Position numbers and translations under genes: made by a program. From Tridacna crocea (taxonomy: Eukaryota > Mollusca > Bivalvia > Cardiida > Cardiidae): 64,000 bases of DNA. Below are positions 31,612 through 43,186 of the stretch, in pieces (the first letter of the stretch is position 1; each line of letters starts with the position of its first letter). The notes under the pieces are model-generated. The model had not been told where the DNA came from. It saw only the letters and a program-made list of their open reading frames with translations, and ran no database searches. Location of the stretch: the NCBI GenBank assembly GCA_943736015.1, contig OX031064.1, positions 34,647,361 through 34,711,360 on the forward strand. The letters run 5' to 3'.

Positions 31612-31968
31612 AGAGTTAGAGAAATTCGCAGAACACATGCATTACATTATATGGCTGTAATTATGTTGAAAAGGATGTTGAAAAACAAACAAGCAAACAG
31701 TAAGAACTCATTATCTCCTGAAACCTTGAAAATATCTTTGTAAAATAAATTATAATAATGCATTCTTGTTGGGAACATGATTACAAGTTAAAACATTGTG
31801 GCCAAAGGATAATTTGTTGAACAATTATTTCTCTTTTTACCATGATCATGGCTAAAGATGGTACTTAAGTCACCAATAGATAAGCATATGATAAATGGTT
31901 ATCTTCATCTATTATTCTTGTTAGGTTGTGATAGTATACCATTCTACGTTAATTTCATAATTATAATC

Positions 31969-32758
31969 TTAGAGCCTACCCATATACTGTACAATCCTCA
32001 GTTTTATTGACCCACATCTTCGCAAGCCAAGGATGATGATCCACTATGCTACTCTACCCTTGGTGGATCAAGCTTGATTTCGACAGTCTCACTATACGCA
32101 TTTTCATTGGTTGCAGCTAGCTCTAACTGCACAAATCAAATTAGCATTTCATCTTTGTTAAAAATAGAACAAGGTCCCGACCTTTCAAATAAAAATAGAA
32201 GGTAAACATGCATATCTCTGTGGATGTGTGCAGGATCTGTAATGATATACTAGTATTACCGTAAAAACATAGACAAACAATATTTACAGAAAGTTTCAGT
32301 GTGACCAATCAATTATTGGAGGTTTTAGACTATATCCCAGCACCTGACCATGGAATGTCGAAGCATGTTTGTGGTTGGCGCTTCATGTTGAATTATTGCA
32401 TTCGTAAGTGGTTTGTAAAACAATATTTTATTGGCTATAAGAAATAGATGTAAAGGGGGATAATAACCAGCATCTGATAAGGGGCATATTGCAGGTATTT
32501 CAAAATAGGGCTTGATTCATCAAGCCACATAGTGATTGTAACCTTGGCTTGCAAAGATGAATGACCCAGAGAACAAGAGCTTTTGAAAGCATTGTGGGAA
32601 AAGAAGAAAATGCCGGTAACCAACATTTTCTTTCTTTCTCACAATGTTTTCTACCCATCTATAGATAAATCACTTAATATTTGTGAGCTTTTAATTGTCA
32701 TCTGCAATTGCTTTTAATCTAGGCAAGTTGAAAGTTTTGCCATTTAGGAAAAAGTTAA
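31969..32758 (+). mobile_element. Family A MITE split by a MULE-like element
   Basis: Left remnant (CTGTACAATCCTCAGTTTTA) and right remnant (AGCTTTTGAAAGCATTGTGG to AAAAAGTTAA) are separated by the 545-bp insertion at 32015. Confidence 0.75.
32015..32559. mobile_element. MULE-like TIR element with 9-bp duplication
   Basis: Ends CATCTTCGCAAGCCAAGG and CCTTGGCTTGCAAAGATG. Flanked by ATTGACCCA (32006-32014) and AATGACCCA (32560-32568), one mismatch. The interior includes TTCATTGGTTGCAGCTAG, shared with the element at 45186. No transposase. Confidence 0.78.
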
Positions 32759-32784
32759 CATTTCTACCATTACACATATAACAG

Positions 32785-32913
32785 GGACTTAGGAGTTTAG
32801 ATGATCTCAGGGAAAAAGCCAACCTCACCTATCAGCAAAAGATAGGCCTGAAATATTATGATGACATTCTTGATAGAATGCCGAGGGAAGAGGCTGGAGA
32901 AATTGAACAAGTG
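32785..32913 (+). CDS. POLL: POLL exon, fingers subdomain
   Basis: Forty-three codons between ATATAACAG and [49 protein letters not shown]. This is the canonical Pol X fingers segment (GLKYY.D....PR.E). Phase 0 both ends. Confidence 0.95.
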
Positions 32914-34015
32914 GTAGGGCTGTTTTTTCTTTAGTTTCTTTCTCGATTCAAAGTGTCAGAGTAACATTCCTCATTTCTCTGCATTTTCGTGATCTATATA
33001 CAGGGTTTTAGTCTGACAGTTCCTTTTGGGGGTTCTTGGGACTAGATTTCTATGATTATGGGAGTCCTGGCTGAAAAATTGGGAGTCCCTTGGTTGTACA
33101 AATTTGAATACCAGTACCAGTTATTTTTTCCATATATTTCAATTTCAAAGCGAGTTAAAAAAGAAAAACAACTATTTCAAGCATCTGCAGACGACCACTC
33201 CTGTCTGCTATAGATCTATATTTTCATTTCATAAAACATTTTTTTTCACTCATGAACAGAAATATAGCTTCCAATTATTGCTTTTGACAGAGATTTGTGT
33301 AAATAAACTGTTTAAAATTGATTATTACAGATGAGAAGATAGTTTTTTAGGTCCCCCTGATCGGACAATGCCACGCTGCTCATTGTAGTTTGATGGGTTT
33401 TTACGCTTTTTTGCAATCTATTTTTTCGTGACAATTAATTTTTTGAGAAGTATTATTACATGATTTGACATCGGTTAGTCAGTTTGAAAAGCAGATAACT
33501 TAAAAATCTGCCACTTTACACTAGATGAGAGGAATAACACCTTTGTCACTCTGTCATATATGACTCACCAACTTCATCATCATCCACATGTCCTTCGCAT
33601 TTTATCGTGTTTGCTCCATACTTCTGCCGGATGCGAGCAAGCTAGGTGAAATGAAGCACTAGATGATAATTTCTTGCATCATATTGACATTTAGGCAGAT
33701 ATTTTTCATTGTCAAAGACAGGTCATTTCAAATTTCCAAGTGTCAAAACCTAGGCTCAGGGATCAAATGAGAAGCATGCCGAGTTGTCAAGTTTTGTCAA
33801 GACATCCATGGACAAATATATCTTTCTCATTTTTGCGACCAATTTTCATGTTTGTTATCCACTATGTTTAATCGAAGATTGTGATTAATCATTGTCAAAA
33901 AACCAAGAATTCAAGTTTAGGCACCAAGCAAGTTCAAGAACCGACTGCTGATTCCAGGATTTCTCAATCATTTTTAGGAATTGGAAGCCAAAAACAACCG
34001 ATCATCACCACTAAC

Positions 34016-34137
34016 CCACAATGTTTGCTTCCCTATCAAAGCAAAATTGCACCATTTCAGCCACTTTGAAATTGTCGTCTTTAAATGCTTTCAATTCAGA
34101 TAGGTCTAAAATGTTAGCTGTGTGGTATCGGGTTAAG
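34016..34137 (+). mobile_element. Right half of a family A MITE
   Basis: From CCACAATGTTTGCTTCCC to TGTGTGGTATCGGGTTAA; begins at the palindrome arm. Confidence 0.65.
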
Positions 34138-34212
34138 GGTTAGATTACTAGGGCTAACTTCCTACAATTACTAACAAATTTTGAGGATAAGATGTGAAAA
34201 AGCCAGGTGAAG

Positions 34213-34415
34213 TTAACTCTTTATCAAACAATCCCTGAGGTAGAAGCCTTTTGAAAACACTGCTGGAAAAAGAGAAAATGTTGGTGACCACCATTTTCTC
34301 CTTTTCCCACAGTTTTCTATCCTGCTAGAAACAAATGTCAGTTTTTGAGCTATGTTTATTTTGTTATCTGCAAGTGCTTTCAATTTGGACCAGTCTAAAA
34401 TTTTGTAGTTTGGTC
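34213..34415 (+). mobile_element. Family A MITE, right end clipped
   Basis: Left TTAACTCTTTATCAAACAAT; stops at GTAGTTTGGTCC without TTAA. Confidence 0.78.
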
Positions 34416-34552
34416 CTGTACTTTGTACTATCTCCTGTAAAATAATTGTCTTCTAGGGTAGTTGTGTTTATAGGCAAGCAGTGGTGACTGTAACATAAGA
34501 TGTAGCACACTCACATGTTGTACCTTAAGATGGATATTGTCCAATATTTAAG

Positions 34553-34721
34553 GTGCGAATTGCTGCAGAAAGCATTCAAGAAGGAGTTATTGTGCAGGCA
34601 TGCGGCTCATACCGCCGAGGTAAACCCACATGTGGAGATATTGATATTTTACTAACGCATCCTGATGGGAAGTCGCATAAAGGACTGTTTGGAAAAGTAC
34701 TCGCTAAATTGAAAGAAGACG
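34553..34721 (+). CDS. POLL: POLL exon, palm with first two catalytic Asp
   Basis: Fifty-six codons plus one base between ATATTTAAG and GTAAGT. It holds CGSYRRGKPTCGDIDILLTH then PDGKSHKGLFGKVLAKLKED. The GSYRRGK...GD.D motif contributes phosphate binding and two of the three metal-ligating aspartates. No later exon with the third Asp, the YFTGS motif or the C-terminus was recognised downstream. Confidence 0.95.
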
Positions 34722-34769
34722 GTAAGTGGACCACTTCTATGATTGGACAGGGATAGTTGAATAACTTGG

Positions 34770-35240
34770 CCTTTCGAGTAACGCTCTACCACACAACCCA
34801 TGACCCTTCGAAAAAAAAAAGACTTAGAAATGTGAGAAAAGGAGGAAATGCTAATAGCCTACGTGCTGTCCTTTCCCAACAGACTCCCTTTCACCCAATA
34901 AATTTTCAGTTCAGCAAAATCCTTGTAATTTTGAATACAACAAGAGATTGCTGTCTTTTGTTACAATTGTACAGACTGGTAAAGGTGACATTTTTGTCTT
35001 CAGGCATGTGCCGATTTATGATACTTTAGGTTTCGGATGGTGAATTGATCATTTGTACAAGCTCTAGAAGCCTTTAAATGCATAAATCCAACAATCTGGT
35101 ATCTTCTCTGGAATAAGTGGGAAAAGAGAACATACATGTTCTCCATTTCTTACAACCTTGTTTGACTGGTAAAGCCCATCTTATTTTCAAAGTAAATGCT
35201 TTCAGTGTAAACCAACTTAGACTTTTGTAATCTGGAAAAG
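34770..35240. mobile_element. Two decayed MITE remnants
   Basis: CTCTACCACACAACCCATGA with a decayed centre GCTAATAGCC, then at about 35040-35240 a weaker copy ending TAATCTGGAAAAGAGC. Confidence 0.4.
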
Positions 35241-35266
35241 AGCTTTTCCACAGGCAACAATTTTGT

Positions 35267-35495
35267 TTAACCCTTTACCAAAGAATCCCTGGTTTTTACG
35301 ACCCTGAGATAGAAGCCTTTTGAAAACATTGTAGGAAAAGGAGAAAATGCTGGTAACCAGCATTTTCTCCTTTTCCCACAATGTTTTCTACCCTGCTGGA
35401 AACAAATTTCAATTTTTGGGTCTCATTAATTTTGTCGTCTGCAAATGCTCTCAATTTGGACCAGTCTAAAATTGTGTCATGTGGTAAATGGTTAA
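35267..35495 (+). mobile_element. Family A MITE
   Basis: TTAA both ends, near-perfect palindrome. Confidence 0.9.
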
Positions 35496-35602
35496 GGTTG
35501 ATCTTAAAATTCTAATATAGTCCTAAGCTGTTTTTTACACAAATGCCAGAGATGACTTATTCTGTTTTTAAGAATGTCTGGACTGACTGAAATTTCATAA
35601 AA

Positions 35603-35833
35603 TTAACCCTTTCCCAAACAATCCCTGGTTTTTATGACCCTGAGATGGAAGCCTTCTGAAAAAATTGTGGGAAAAGGAGAAAATGCTGGTTACCAGCATT
35701 TTCTCCTTTTCCCACAATGTTTTCTACCTTTCCCGAACCAAATTTCATTTTCTCAGTCACATTTATTTTGTCGTCTGCAAATGCTATTTCAATTTGGGCC
35801 AGGCTAGAATTTTGTTGTTTGGTAAAGAGTTAA
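35603..35833 (+). mobile_element. Family A MITE
   Basis: C-like left end (TTAACCCTTTCCCAAACAAT), A-type right end. Confidence 0.9.
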
Positions 35834-36349
35834 GAAAGAGAAAAATAATATTGTCCATGAAGTTGAAGGGAAATAACTCTTACTTTTTTGAAAATGAGAA
35901 ATTGCTATAAATTTGGGGTATTTCCCTTTAAAACAAAAGAAAGAGAAGGAAAACCAGCTGTGCAGAAGTATTTTTCTGCATTTTTCTTATAAGCTGCTAC
36001 TTTGCATGGAATAGGCAACAGATTGTAGACAAACTTCCCCACTCAACACTACACCATACAAAGTTTTAGACTTGTCCAAGTTCAAAGCTTTTGCAGAAAG
36101 TCAAAACATACATGAAAAAAGAGAAAATGCAAAAAAAGGAGCATTTGCTGTGGTAAAAAAGGAGTCTGATACGACTTTGTGACACACTACACTAAACAAA
36201 TTATTACAATAATGGATATTAAGTAATATTAAGTTTGTGTAACAATTAACCTGATTATGAAATAGAAAGATCCTATGACATACAGAAAATAGACCAATAG
36301 CAAAAATAGTTTGAACCAGGTGACAAGGGTTGATATTGTTTGCAGATGC

Positions 36350-36643
36350 ATAAACCCTTTCCCAAATAATCCCTGGATTTTATGACCCTTAGATAGAAGC
36401 CTTCTGAAAACATTGTGGGAAAAGTAGAAAATGCTGGTTACCAGCATTTTTTCCTTTTCCCACAATGTTTTCTATTCTTCTACAGTCAAGTTTCAACATT
36501 CGAAATTTGATTTGTAAAGGGTAGAAAACATTGTGGGAAAAGGAGAAAATGCTGGCTACCAGCATTTTCTCCTTTCCCGCAATGTTTTCTAAAGGCATCT
36601 TTTTAAGGGCATCAAAAGTATAGATTGTGTGGTAATGGGTTAA
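36350..36643. mobile_element. Chimera of two family A MITEs in opposite orientation
   Basis: A forward left half with its palindrome (36351-36475) is joined at CTTCTACAGTCAAGTTTCAA to an inverted copy with a second palindrome ending GTGTGGTAATGGGTTAA. Two palindromes in one TTAA-bounded unit. Confidence 0.75.
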
Positions 36644-36773
36644 AGTACCTTCCTCAACTGTTGTTGCCCATGCAGCCAGTTTAGGTCAGGATCAGACTGC
36701 ACAAAGTAAGGAGTCTGATCCTGGATTCTAGGCAATAGCAACCCTGATTTTGTATTTACTTGGGTCTAATTGC

Positions 36774-36979
36774 TTAACCCTTGATGATAAAATATTAGCT
36801 TTGTCTTAATTGAAATCATTTCAATGTAGTTCAAGTGGTGCAATCTTGCTATGGTAGAAAACATTGTAGAAAAAAAGAGAAAATGCTGGTTACTAGCATT
36901 TTCTCCTTTTTCCACAATGTTTCCAAAAGGCCACTTCTACAGCATCCTGAAAACCTGGGATTATTTGGTAAAGGGTTAA
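36774..36979 (-). mobile_element. Family A MITE, inverted
   Basis: TTAACCCTTGATGATAAAAT to TTATTTGGTAAAGGGTTAA; palindrome slightly mutated at the centre (TTACTAGC). Confidence 0.8.
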
Positions 36980-37178
36980 GTAAAAAGTTTGTTTGGTTTG
37001 TTAAATTTATTTTAAGGTAGAAAACATTGTAGAAAAAAGAGAAAATGCTGGTTACGAACATTTTCTCCTTTTTCCACAATGTTATCAAAAGCCCACTTCT
37101 ACAGCATCTTGAAAACCAAGGATTATTTGGGAAAGGGTTAAAAAGTTTGTTTGGTTTGTTTGATTTATTTTACCGTTT
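36853..37178 (+). repeat. ~163-bp tandem duplication of a half MITE plus flank
   Basis: GGTAGAAAACATTGTAGAAA to GTTTGGTTTGTTAAATTTAT is repeated from 37016 with about 93 percent identity. The duplicated unit contains the palindrome, the right end and 40 bases of flank. Confidence 0.8.
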
Positions 37179-37665
37179 ATCAGTTAAAACACAGTAACTT
37201 GAGCATACAGTTGCTCAATGTGAGGGTGTATTCTTAAATCCCATTTTCTCTGTTATGACTATTTTATATATTGTATGTGTGCTTGCTACAAGATATTACT
37301 TTTTAGTAATTACGTATGTATGTAGTTAATGAAGATGTGGAATAACTCATTAGTAGACTGACCAAGAAAAAAAAAATGTCCTGAAAAAGGTGTAAACCAA
37401 AATGTTGGTACAGATTATTCTGTCAAACTTATTTATATTGTCATAGATTTAATCCCATACACTGGATTGAAAAATAATCAGATTCAAAAACAATCACTGT
37501 TGTACGTGCAGAACCACTGTTTTATTTCTTTGTCAGCCAAGGCAAGTTTTATGACCTTTTCTTTAATCACGTGCATGTCAGAGGCTGTTCAAGAAATGAG
37601 GTTGACAAGCACTTTTCGCTTATCTTCTTATGCTGTATTTCTCAGAATGAACCACTGTTTGTTTT

Positions 37666-37898
37666 TTAACACTTTGCCAAATGGCAAAATTTCTAACTCA
37701 TCGAAATTTAAAGCATTTGCAGACTACAAAAAAGACATGTCTCAAATGACAGTTTTAATCTTTGAAAGGGTAAAAAAACATAATGAAAAAAGGTAAATAA
37801 TAACGCTGGTTACCAGCATTTTCTCCTGTTCTAACATTTTTTTCAAAAACCTTCTTCCCAATGGTCATGAAAATTGTGGATTGTTGTTAAAAGGTTAA
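37666..37898 (-). mobile_element. Diverged family A MITE, inverted
   Basis: TTAACACTTTGCCAAATGGC to GTTGTTAAAAGGTTAA; left half of the palindrome eroded. Confidence 0.75.
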
Positions 37899-38218
37899 TC
37901 TGTCAGTAAATGTGGCAGAGCAAAACAAAACTAATTTGGCGCAGACAACTTTTGGAGACCTTACAAATATTGCTTCAGTATTCTGTGTTTTTAATTATTT
38001 TCTGTGGAGGTTTTTTTCTGTTTCTGTATGTATCCTATACCAAACAAGTCTGAGTTTTACTTTAAGTCACCAATGGCTTTTCCTTTTGAAAGTATTGGTA
38101 TTCAATAAAAATGATGTGACGCAAATGATGTGAATTATCCCAGAAGAGGTTGGAATGCATTGTGGGAAAGGAGATGCTGTTTTTAAAAGGCCCTTTCCTT
38201 GAACTCGCACAATAATAG

Positions 38219-38447
38219 TTAACTCTTTACCACACAATCCCGACTTTGAAAGACCCTGAAAAAGCAGCCTTTTGAAAACACTGTGGGAAAAGAAGAAGAT
38301 GCTGGTAACCAGCGTTTTCTCCTTTTCCCACAGTGTTTTTGACCCCACCCAAACCAAATTTTAATTTTTCAGTCACCTTTATTTTGTCGTCTGCCAATGC
38401 TTTTGATTTGGACCAGTCAAAAATTTTCTTGTATGGTAAAGAGTTAA
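38219..38447 (+). mobile_element. Family A MITE
   Basis: TTAA both ends; palindrome near-perfect (GGTAACCAGCG). Confidence 0.88.
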
Positions 38448-38534
38448 AGGCTTTTTCCTCAGGGCTGTTAAAAATTGTTTGGTAAGGGGTAAATGCTCTA
38501 GCTTTTTAACCTTTTACCAGGCAATCCCAAAATT

Positions 38535-38708
38535 TTAACCCTTTACTCCATAGATACTCATTTCTATGCATTGCTTGCAGGAGCCTTTTGAAAACAGTGA
38601 AGTGAAAAAATGAAATTGGTCGTGATGAGCAAGAAATGGCTTCATCCTTGCTGTTAATTAGGGTCAATTAGAGATACCATAGAAATGCCTCATGGGGTAA
38701 AGGGTTAA
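38535..38708 (+). mobile_element. Family B MITE with internal deletion
   Basis: Both B ends intact, but the right palindrome arm is gone (GGTCGTGATGAGCAAGAAAT). Confidence 0.83.
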
Positions 38709-38744
38709 ACTCTTGGCTGCTAAGCCTGACCAGAGACATACAAT

Positions 38745-38855
38745 ACACATTTTATGTCTCTGGCCTGACTCACTGACCTCTTGCTGACAGTGTAGATCTA
38801 GATCAGACTTCACAGGTAGTGTAGTCTGATCTTAGATCTACGCTGTCTGATATGA
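38745..38855. mobile_element. Partial family F element
   Basis: Hairpin GTAGATCTAGATCAGACTTC against GTAGTCTGATCTTAGATCTA. Ends unclear. Confidence 0.55.
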
Positions 38856-38914
38856 TGATCTCATTATCCAAAACATAACATTGAAATAACAGTATATGGG
38901 TTTTTACCATCAAA

Positions 38915-39145
38915 TTAACTCTTTACCAAACAACAAAATTTTAGACTGGTTCAAATTGAAAGCATTTGCAGCTGACAAAATAAACCTAACTCAAAAATTG
39001 AAATTTGTTTCCAGCTGGGTAGAAAACATTGTGGGAAAAGGAGAAAATGCTGGTTACCAGCATTTTCTCCTTTTCCCACAATATTTTCAAAAGCTTTCCT
39101 TCTCGGGGTTGTTAAAAGTCGGGATTGTGTGTGGTAAAGAGTTAG
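38915..39145 (-). mobile_element. Family A MITE, inverted
   Basis: Left TTAACTCTTTACCAAACAAC, right GTGTGGTAAAGAGTTAG. Confidence 0.87.
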
Positions 39146-39232
39146 GAAAAACATTTCAGTTCTTTAGCAGGATAGGCAGTGTTGTTCCTAGGCCAAAATT
39201 TTTGGGGGACACAGGTGTCCCCCTACCTTAAT

Positions 39233-39482
39233 TTCAAGGGGACACTGGAAAAATCTAGGGGACACATTTCATACTTCCACCCGGCTCTTGTAACCACGAA
39301 AGTTTTATGAGCCGATTTTTTCTGAAATATTCTGTCCTTTTTCTTACTTGTTCCGGAGGTCGAAAAAGCCGCGATCGATTCCGGGTTTTCACAGTCCTCT
39401 GTAATTCAATTTCGTCTGCAACTTTTCTATTTTTAACCTTTCCCGACATAAAGTCGGTCAACCGCATCTGGCGTTTCGCCAT
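39233..39482 (-). pseudogene. Possible N-terminal fragment of a hAT-derived zinc-finger protein
   Basis: The minus strand opens MAKRQMRLTDFMSG, then a basic region, then KLSWLQEPGGSMKCV before a stop. The sWL....GsM.C arrangement resembles the start of the TTF-type zinc finger in ZNF862-like, hAT-derived proteins. No further domain follows, so this is at best a remnant; other readings are possible. Confidence 0.25.
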
Positions 39483-39762
39483 ATTGTTTTATTGACAACA
39501 GTAAGACTGGTTTAAATATCGGATTTCCCTAAGTGACTTTATCTCAGTAAATTCCGCGGTCACAGTCTACGTTATGCAGGTGCCCATTGTAATTAACGCA
39601 ATGTATGTAAATACCGAAATGGACTCTAGATAAGGAAAATTAGTCGGATTTTCGTGAGCGCGCCCGATATCCCGCAATGGCTTAAATTTTAAGGGACATG
39701 GTTAAAAAAATTGCGGGAATCCCGCAATCCCGCGGCCTAGGCACAACACTGGGATAGGGGTT

Positions 39763-39948
39763 AACCATCTTGAGAAAGCTTTGGAAAACATTGTAGGAAA
39801 AGGAAACTGGTCTTCAGCACTTTCTCCTCTTCTCACGATTTTACCTGACCTTAGCAAACCACATCCAATCATTTGAACATTTTAGTTTTGTCTGCAGCTA
39901 CTTTCATTTTCATCAAGTCTTGACTTTTGGCTGTTGGTAAAGGATTAT
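39763..39948 (+). mobile_element. Decayed family A MITE
   Basis: TTAACCATCTTGAGAAAGCT to CTGTTGGTAAAGGATTA with an eroded palindrome. Confidence 0.6.
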
Positions 39949-39989
39949 GTAAATGACAAAAATTATGATGAAAAGAAAGAAAAGCTCTT

Positions 39990-40207
39990 TTCTACACAAT
40001 CCAGACTTTTAATGACTCTGACAAAGAAGCCTTTAGAAAAATTGTGAAAAAAGGAGAAAATGCTGCTAACCAGCATTTACTCTTTTTTCCACAATATTTT
40101 CAACCCTGTCAAAGTCAGAAACCATCATATCAACAAAATTTGATTTATTGTCTGCGGATGCTTTGTATTTGGTGCAGTCCAAAAACTGGTCATTTAGTAA
40201 AGAGTTA
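39990..40207 (+). mobile_element. Family A MITE
   Basis: Left end worn (TTTCTACACAATCCAGAC); core GCTGCTAACCAGC; right end TTTAGTAAAGAGTTAG. Confidence 0.78.
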
Positions 40208-40389
40208 GCACTATTGAATATGAAATAAAATCTTTATTTCATATGTGCTTTGGTCTCAGAATTGTGGTCACAAAGTAATAGTCTTTTGTCTCCAAATGTC
40301 AGGAACACTGAACAAAAATTCAGGCTACTTTGTTTCTGACATTTTCTATAATGGTAATGTCAGAGAAAAGTAGGCTATTGTACATTAAT

Positions 40390-40618
40390 CTATCCCTTTA
40401 CCAAACAATCCCAGTTTTTCACGTCCAAGTGGAAGAGGCCTTTTGAAAACACTGTGGGAAAAGGAGAAAATGCTGGTTGTCAGCATTTTCTCCTTTCCCC
40501 ACAATGTTTTCTACACTATCAAAGCAAGATTGCGCCATATGAACCACACTGAAATTTTTGTCTGTAAATGTTTTCAATTTGGACCAGGCTAAAATTTTGT
40601 CATGTGGGAAAGTTTTAA
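40390..40618 (+). mobile_element. Family A MITE
   Basis: Left CTATCCCTTTACCAAACAAT; right CATGTGGGAAAGTTTTAA; centre GCTGGTTGTCAGC. Confidence 0.82.
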
Positions 40619-40884
40619 CAACCCTGATGGAAACGACCTTTTAAAAACTTTGTTGAATGGCTTGCTCTAGGAAACAGTTGAAAAACGGCGAAAGTAGTAA
40701 ATGCTGTTTTTAAACATTTTTCCTTTTTTCCATAGTTAGTTAACAAAATTCTTCTTTGCCAGGTTCGGAATTGATAAAGGATTTAAGTCATTATTAGTGA
40801 ATATTTAATCGAGCAGATTATGCAACTTTGTTTATATTAATATTTTAACCGTTATTGTATAAGCTTTAGCTATGCAACATTTTA

Positions 40885-41575
40885 AAAGGGGCATCTACGT
40901 AAAATGGCATCTCCGATCAGCCTACTTAATCGGTCCAGACTGATCCGAAACGGCACTTTATGACTACATTACGTTTTGTCCTTCAGTAGACTTGCGTAAA
41001 GCAGTAAATTAAATATGAACGGAAAGTGTTATTCCGGATAAGTCTGCAGGGCCGTAGGAACGGGGGGGACAGGGGGGGCCGGGCCCCCCAATAATTTGAT
41101 CACCAATAAAATGACTGTGCCAGCATTTCGCTGAAAATTGCTAGACAATCATCGTGCATAAAGAGGATGAAATAATAGAAATTCCGAACGATTTAAAATA
41201 GTTCTAAATAAACCGCGGCGAGCCATGGAAATTTTTCTTCTACTTTTGTTATCTGACAGACACCAAACAGTTTCTGACGTCACATTGCATTCCGTGTGAT
41301 TTTCTGCTTTACTTTTTCTCCAATTCTCATAATTCACTACATTGTTGGACAAATTTCCTTCCTTTTCAGTCATTAGTTTTAGTAGGTGGGTTATTTCTCA
41401 CTGCATAACCAAACGCAATATATGTAAAAGCAGGACAAGCCGGTTCTCAAATGATGTTGCCCCCCCCCCCCCCATCCAAAATTACTTCCTACGGACCTGG
41501 TCTGGGCGGACAGTGCAGGGTGATCCTTAACGGCACCTTTAGCTTAATTATTCTTGAATACCCCTATTCGCAACT
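40885..41575. mobile_element. Diverged family E element split by a hAT-like element
   Basis: Left part AAAAGGGGCATCTACGTAAA with the GATCAGCCTA hairpin, right part GGGCGGACAGTGCAGGGTGA; the 453-bp insertion at 41047 lies between. Confidence 0.6.
41047..41499. mobile_element. hAT-like TIR element with G/C-run sub-ends
   Basis: Ends CAGGGCCGTAGGAA and TTCCTACGGACCTG (one mismatch in the first 13), each followed inward by a G or C run. Flanked by GTCTG on both sides (41042-41046, 41500-41504). CAGGG-type ends suggest hAT, though an 8-bp duplication is not seen. Confidence 0.6.
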
Positions 41576-42107
41576 TTAAGGTCATATCGTTGTCTATACG
41601 TTACATTATGTGTTGTACGTAGTATGAAAATTTTTTTTTTTTCACCATTTTTATCGTCTGTATCAAGACCGACATTATGGCGATAGTATAAGTAACCATG
41701 GTGATTGCCTAATAATTATAAAATTGAAGCAACTAGTATTATAAGCACAAACACTGCTCATAGCGAGGTTGTATTTCTTTTTCATACTTATTAGCCATGA
41801 GACTTTCTTCCATGTTCTCTGCTCCAGGTGAGTGACAATGGTTTATTAGGTTAGGGAAGCGATATAGCACTGTTCAAAGAGGCTGGGCTAGCGTGTCAAA
41901 CAGTCCAGCCAGTAAAACTCTTGAAATATATCTACCTTTACAAAAAAATTCTCAGAAATCGAGCTGATATATCTATTGAAGCACATTGGAACGCCAGAGA
42001 TGAACCAGGGTGTGTTCCAAATTTTCTGAGAGTATGCCACGACCACCGCTCTAGGCACACTGATAAAAGGCTAGCTACACCCCCTACAGTTGTTGGGCAA
42101 AGGCCGT

Positions 42108-42336
42108 TTAACCCTTTACCCCATAAGGCATTTCTATGGTATCTCTAAATGACCCTAAATAACAGCAAGGATGAAGCCATTTCTCATATGTATATGACAC
42201 CTTTTGATAGCATAGAAAGCATTGTGACAAAAGGTGAAATTGCTCGTCACGAGCAATTTCACCTTTTGCCACAATGTTTTCCAAAGGCTCCTACAAGCAA
42301 TGAGTAGAAATGAGTATCTATGGAGTAAAGGGTTAA
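42108..42336 (-). mobile_element. Family B MITE, inverted
   Basis: TTAACCCTTTACCCCATAAG to TATGGAGTAAAGGGTTAA; perfect GCTCGTCACGAGC core. Confidence 0.88.
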
Positions 42337-42472
42337 TGCGTAGGTCATATTCTTCGTAGATTCGACCTGCCTGCCTTGAGGCATCACCCATCCCATATAA
42401 AAGGGAAAAGTAGGGTTTTTTCCGAAGCTATTACCAAAGCCTGTTGGGGCTAATTTTTGCATAGGCTACATT

Positions 42473-42625
42473 CTAGCTGATCACAGCCGAATGAATCGCA
42501 CAAGGTAGCGTTTAATTCAGTAAACCATTATCTTCAAAAAGTAGTTTTCAGAAGTAGTTCGGTTCTGTACCCAGAATGCCCAAATCAGATAGATGTGTGT
42601 TGAAGAATGCCATCTAGCAGAGGAT
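42473..42625 (-). repeat. Left arm of a diverged inverted repeat pair
   Basis: Reads on the minus strand as GCTAGATGGCATTCTTCAAC, GGGTACAGAACCGAA and TTGTGCGATTCATTCGGCTG, matching 44040-44196 on the plus strand. Confidence 0.6.
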
Positions 42626-43186
42626 AGTGGAGCAAATGCAGTCCTGTTGTTATAGAATTCCATTACATTGAGCTGATATAGCAACCATGGCGACAAATAA
42701 ACCAGTGTTCCCCGGAGACCAAGGCCTCTATTATAACACGTGTCTGATAAATAGAATATTTTCCAGTCCAAAATCTGTGTCAGTGTCAGACTTTATAGCG
42801 ATGAATAATGGGAGCTGTCATCAGGAAACTATCATAATTTTGAATCTACGTAAAACTGTGAATTCGCATTTTTACCTCAGAAAGAGGAAAGAGAAAGAAT
42901 GCCAAGAAATTGTTGAGTTTAAAATATCGGTCATGTGACACAGTTGTCAAGTTTCATTTATGTTTGCGTTTTATCGTTTTCTGCGTTTGTCATATTCCAT
43001 GAAGATTCGACCTATCTGCTATGAAGTCTAAACTTATTCCGAAAAAAAAACATTAACTTAATGAAAAATTTCAGCCATGTTCCTGTCGATATTCATATGA
43101 CCTTTGTCCGATGATCAGCTGATTGGCTCCTATCGGCTTCTTTTATGTCTTTAAGTTGGTCATTGGTTTAGGTTTGACCCTATTGA

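Larger units (their letters stand above)
24946..34721 (+). other. POLL: DNA polymerase lambda gene, 5' two thirds (six exons)
   Basis: Six exons on the plus strand, all joining in phase, follow vertebrate Pol lambda in order: BRCT and Ser/Pro linker; KGNWVCTQ; the lyase domain start (TNDKWRAFGYQKAI); the helix-hairpin-helix ALPGVGKRLAEKI through [25 protein letters not shown] with [13 protein letters not shown]; and CGSYRRGKPTCGDIDILLTH. Pol lambda is a nuclear family X polymerase with 5'-dRP lyase activity, used in base excision repair and non-homologous end joining. The first two palm aspartates are present in GDID. The exons for the third aspartate, thumb and C-terminus were not found, so the gene either continues beyond the window or is cut short. 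Introns hold a Penelope insertion, a MULE-like element and many MITEs. Confidence 0.93.
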
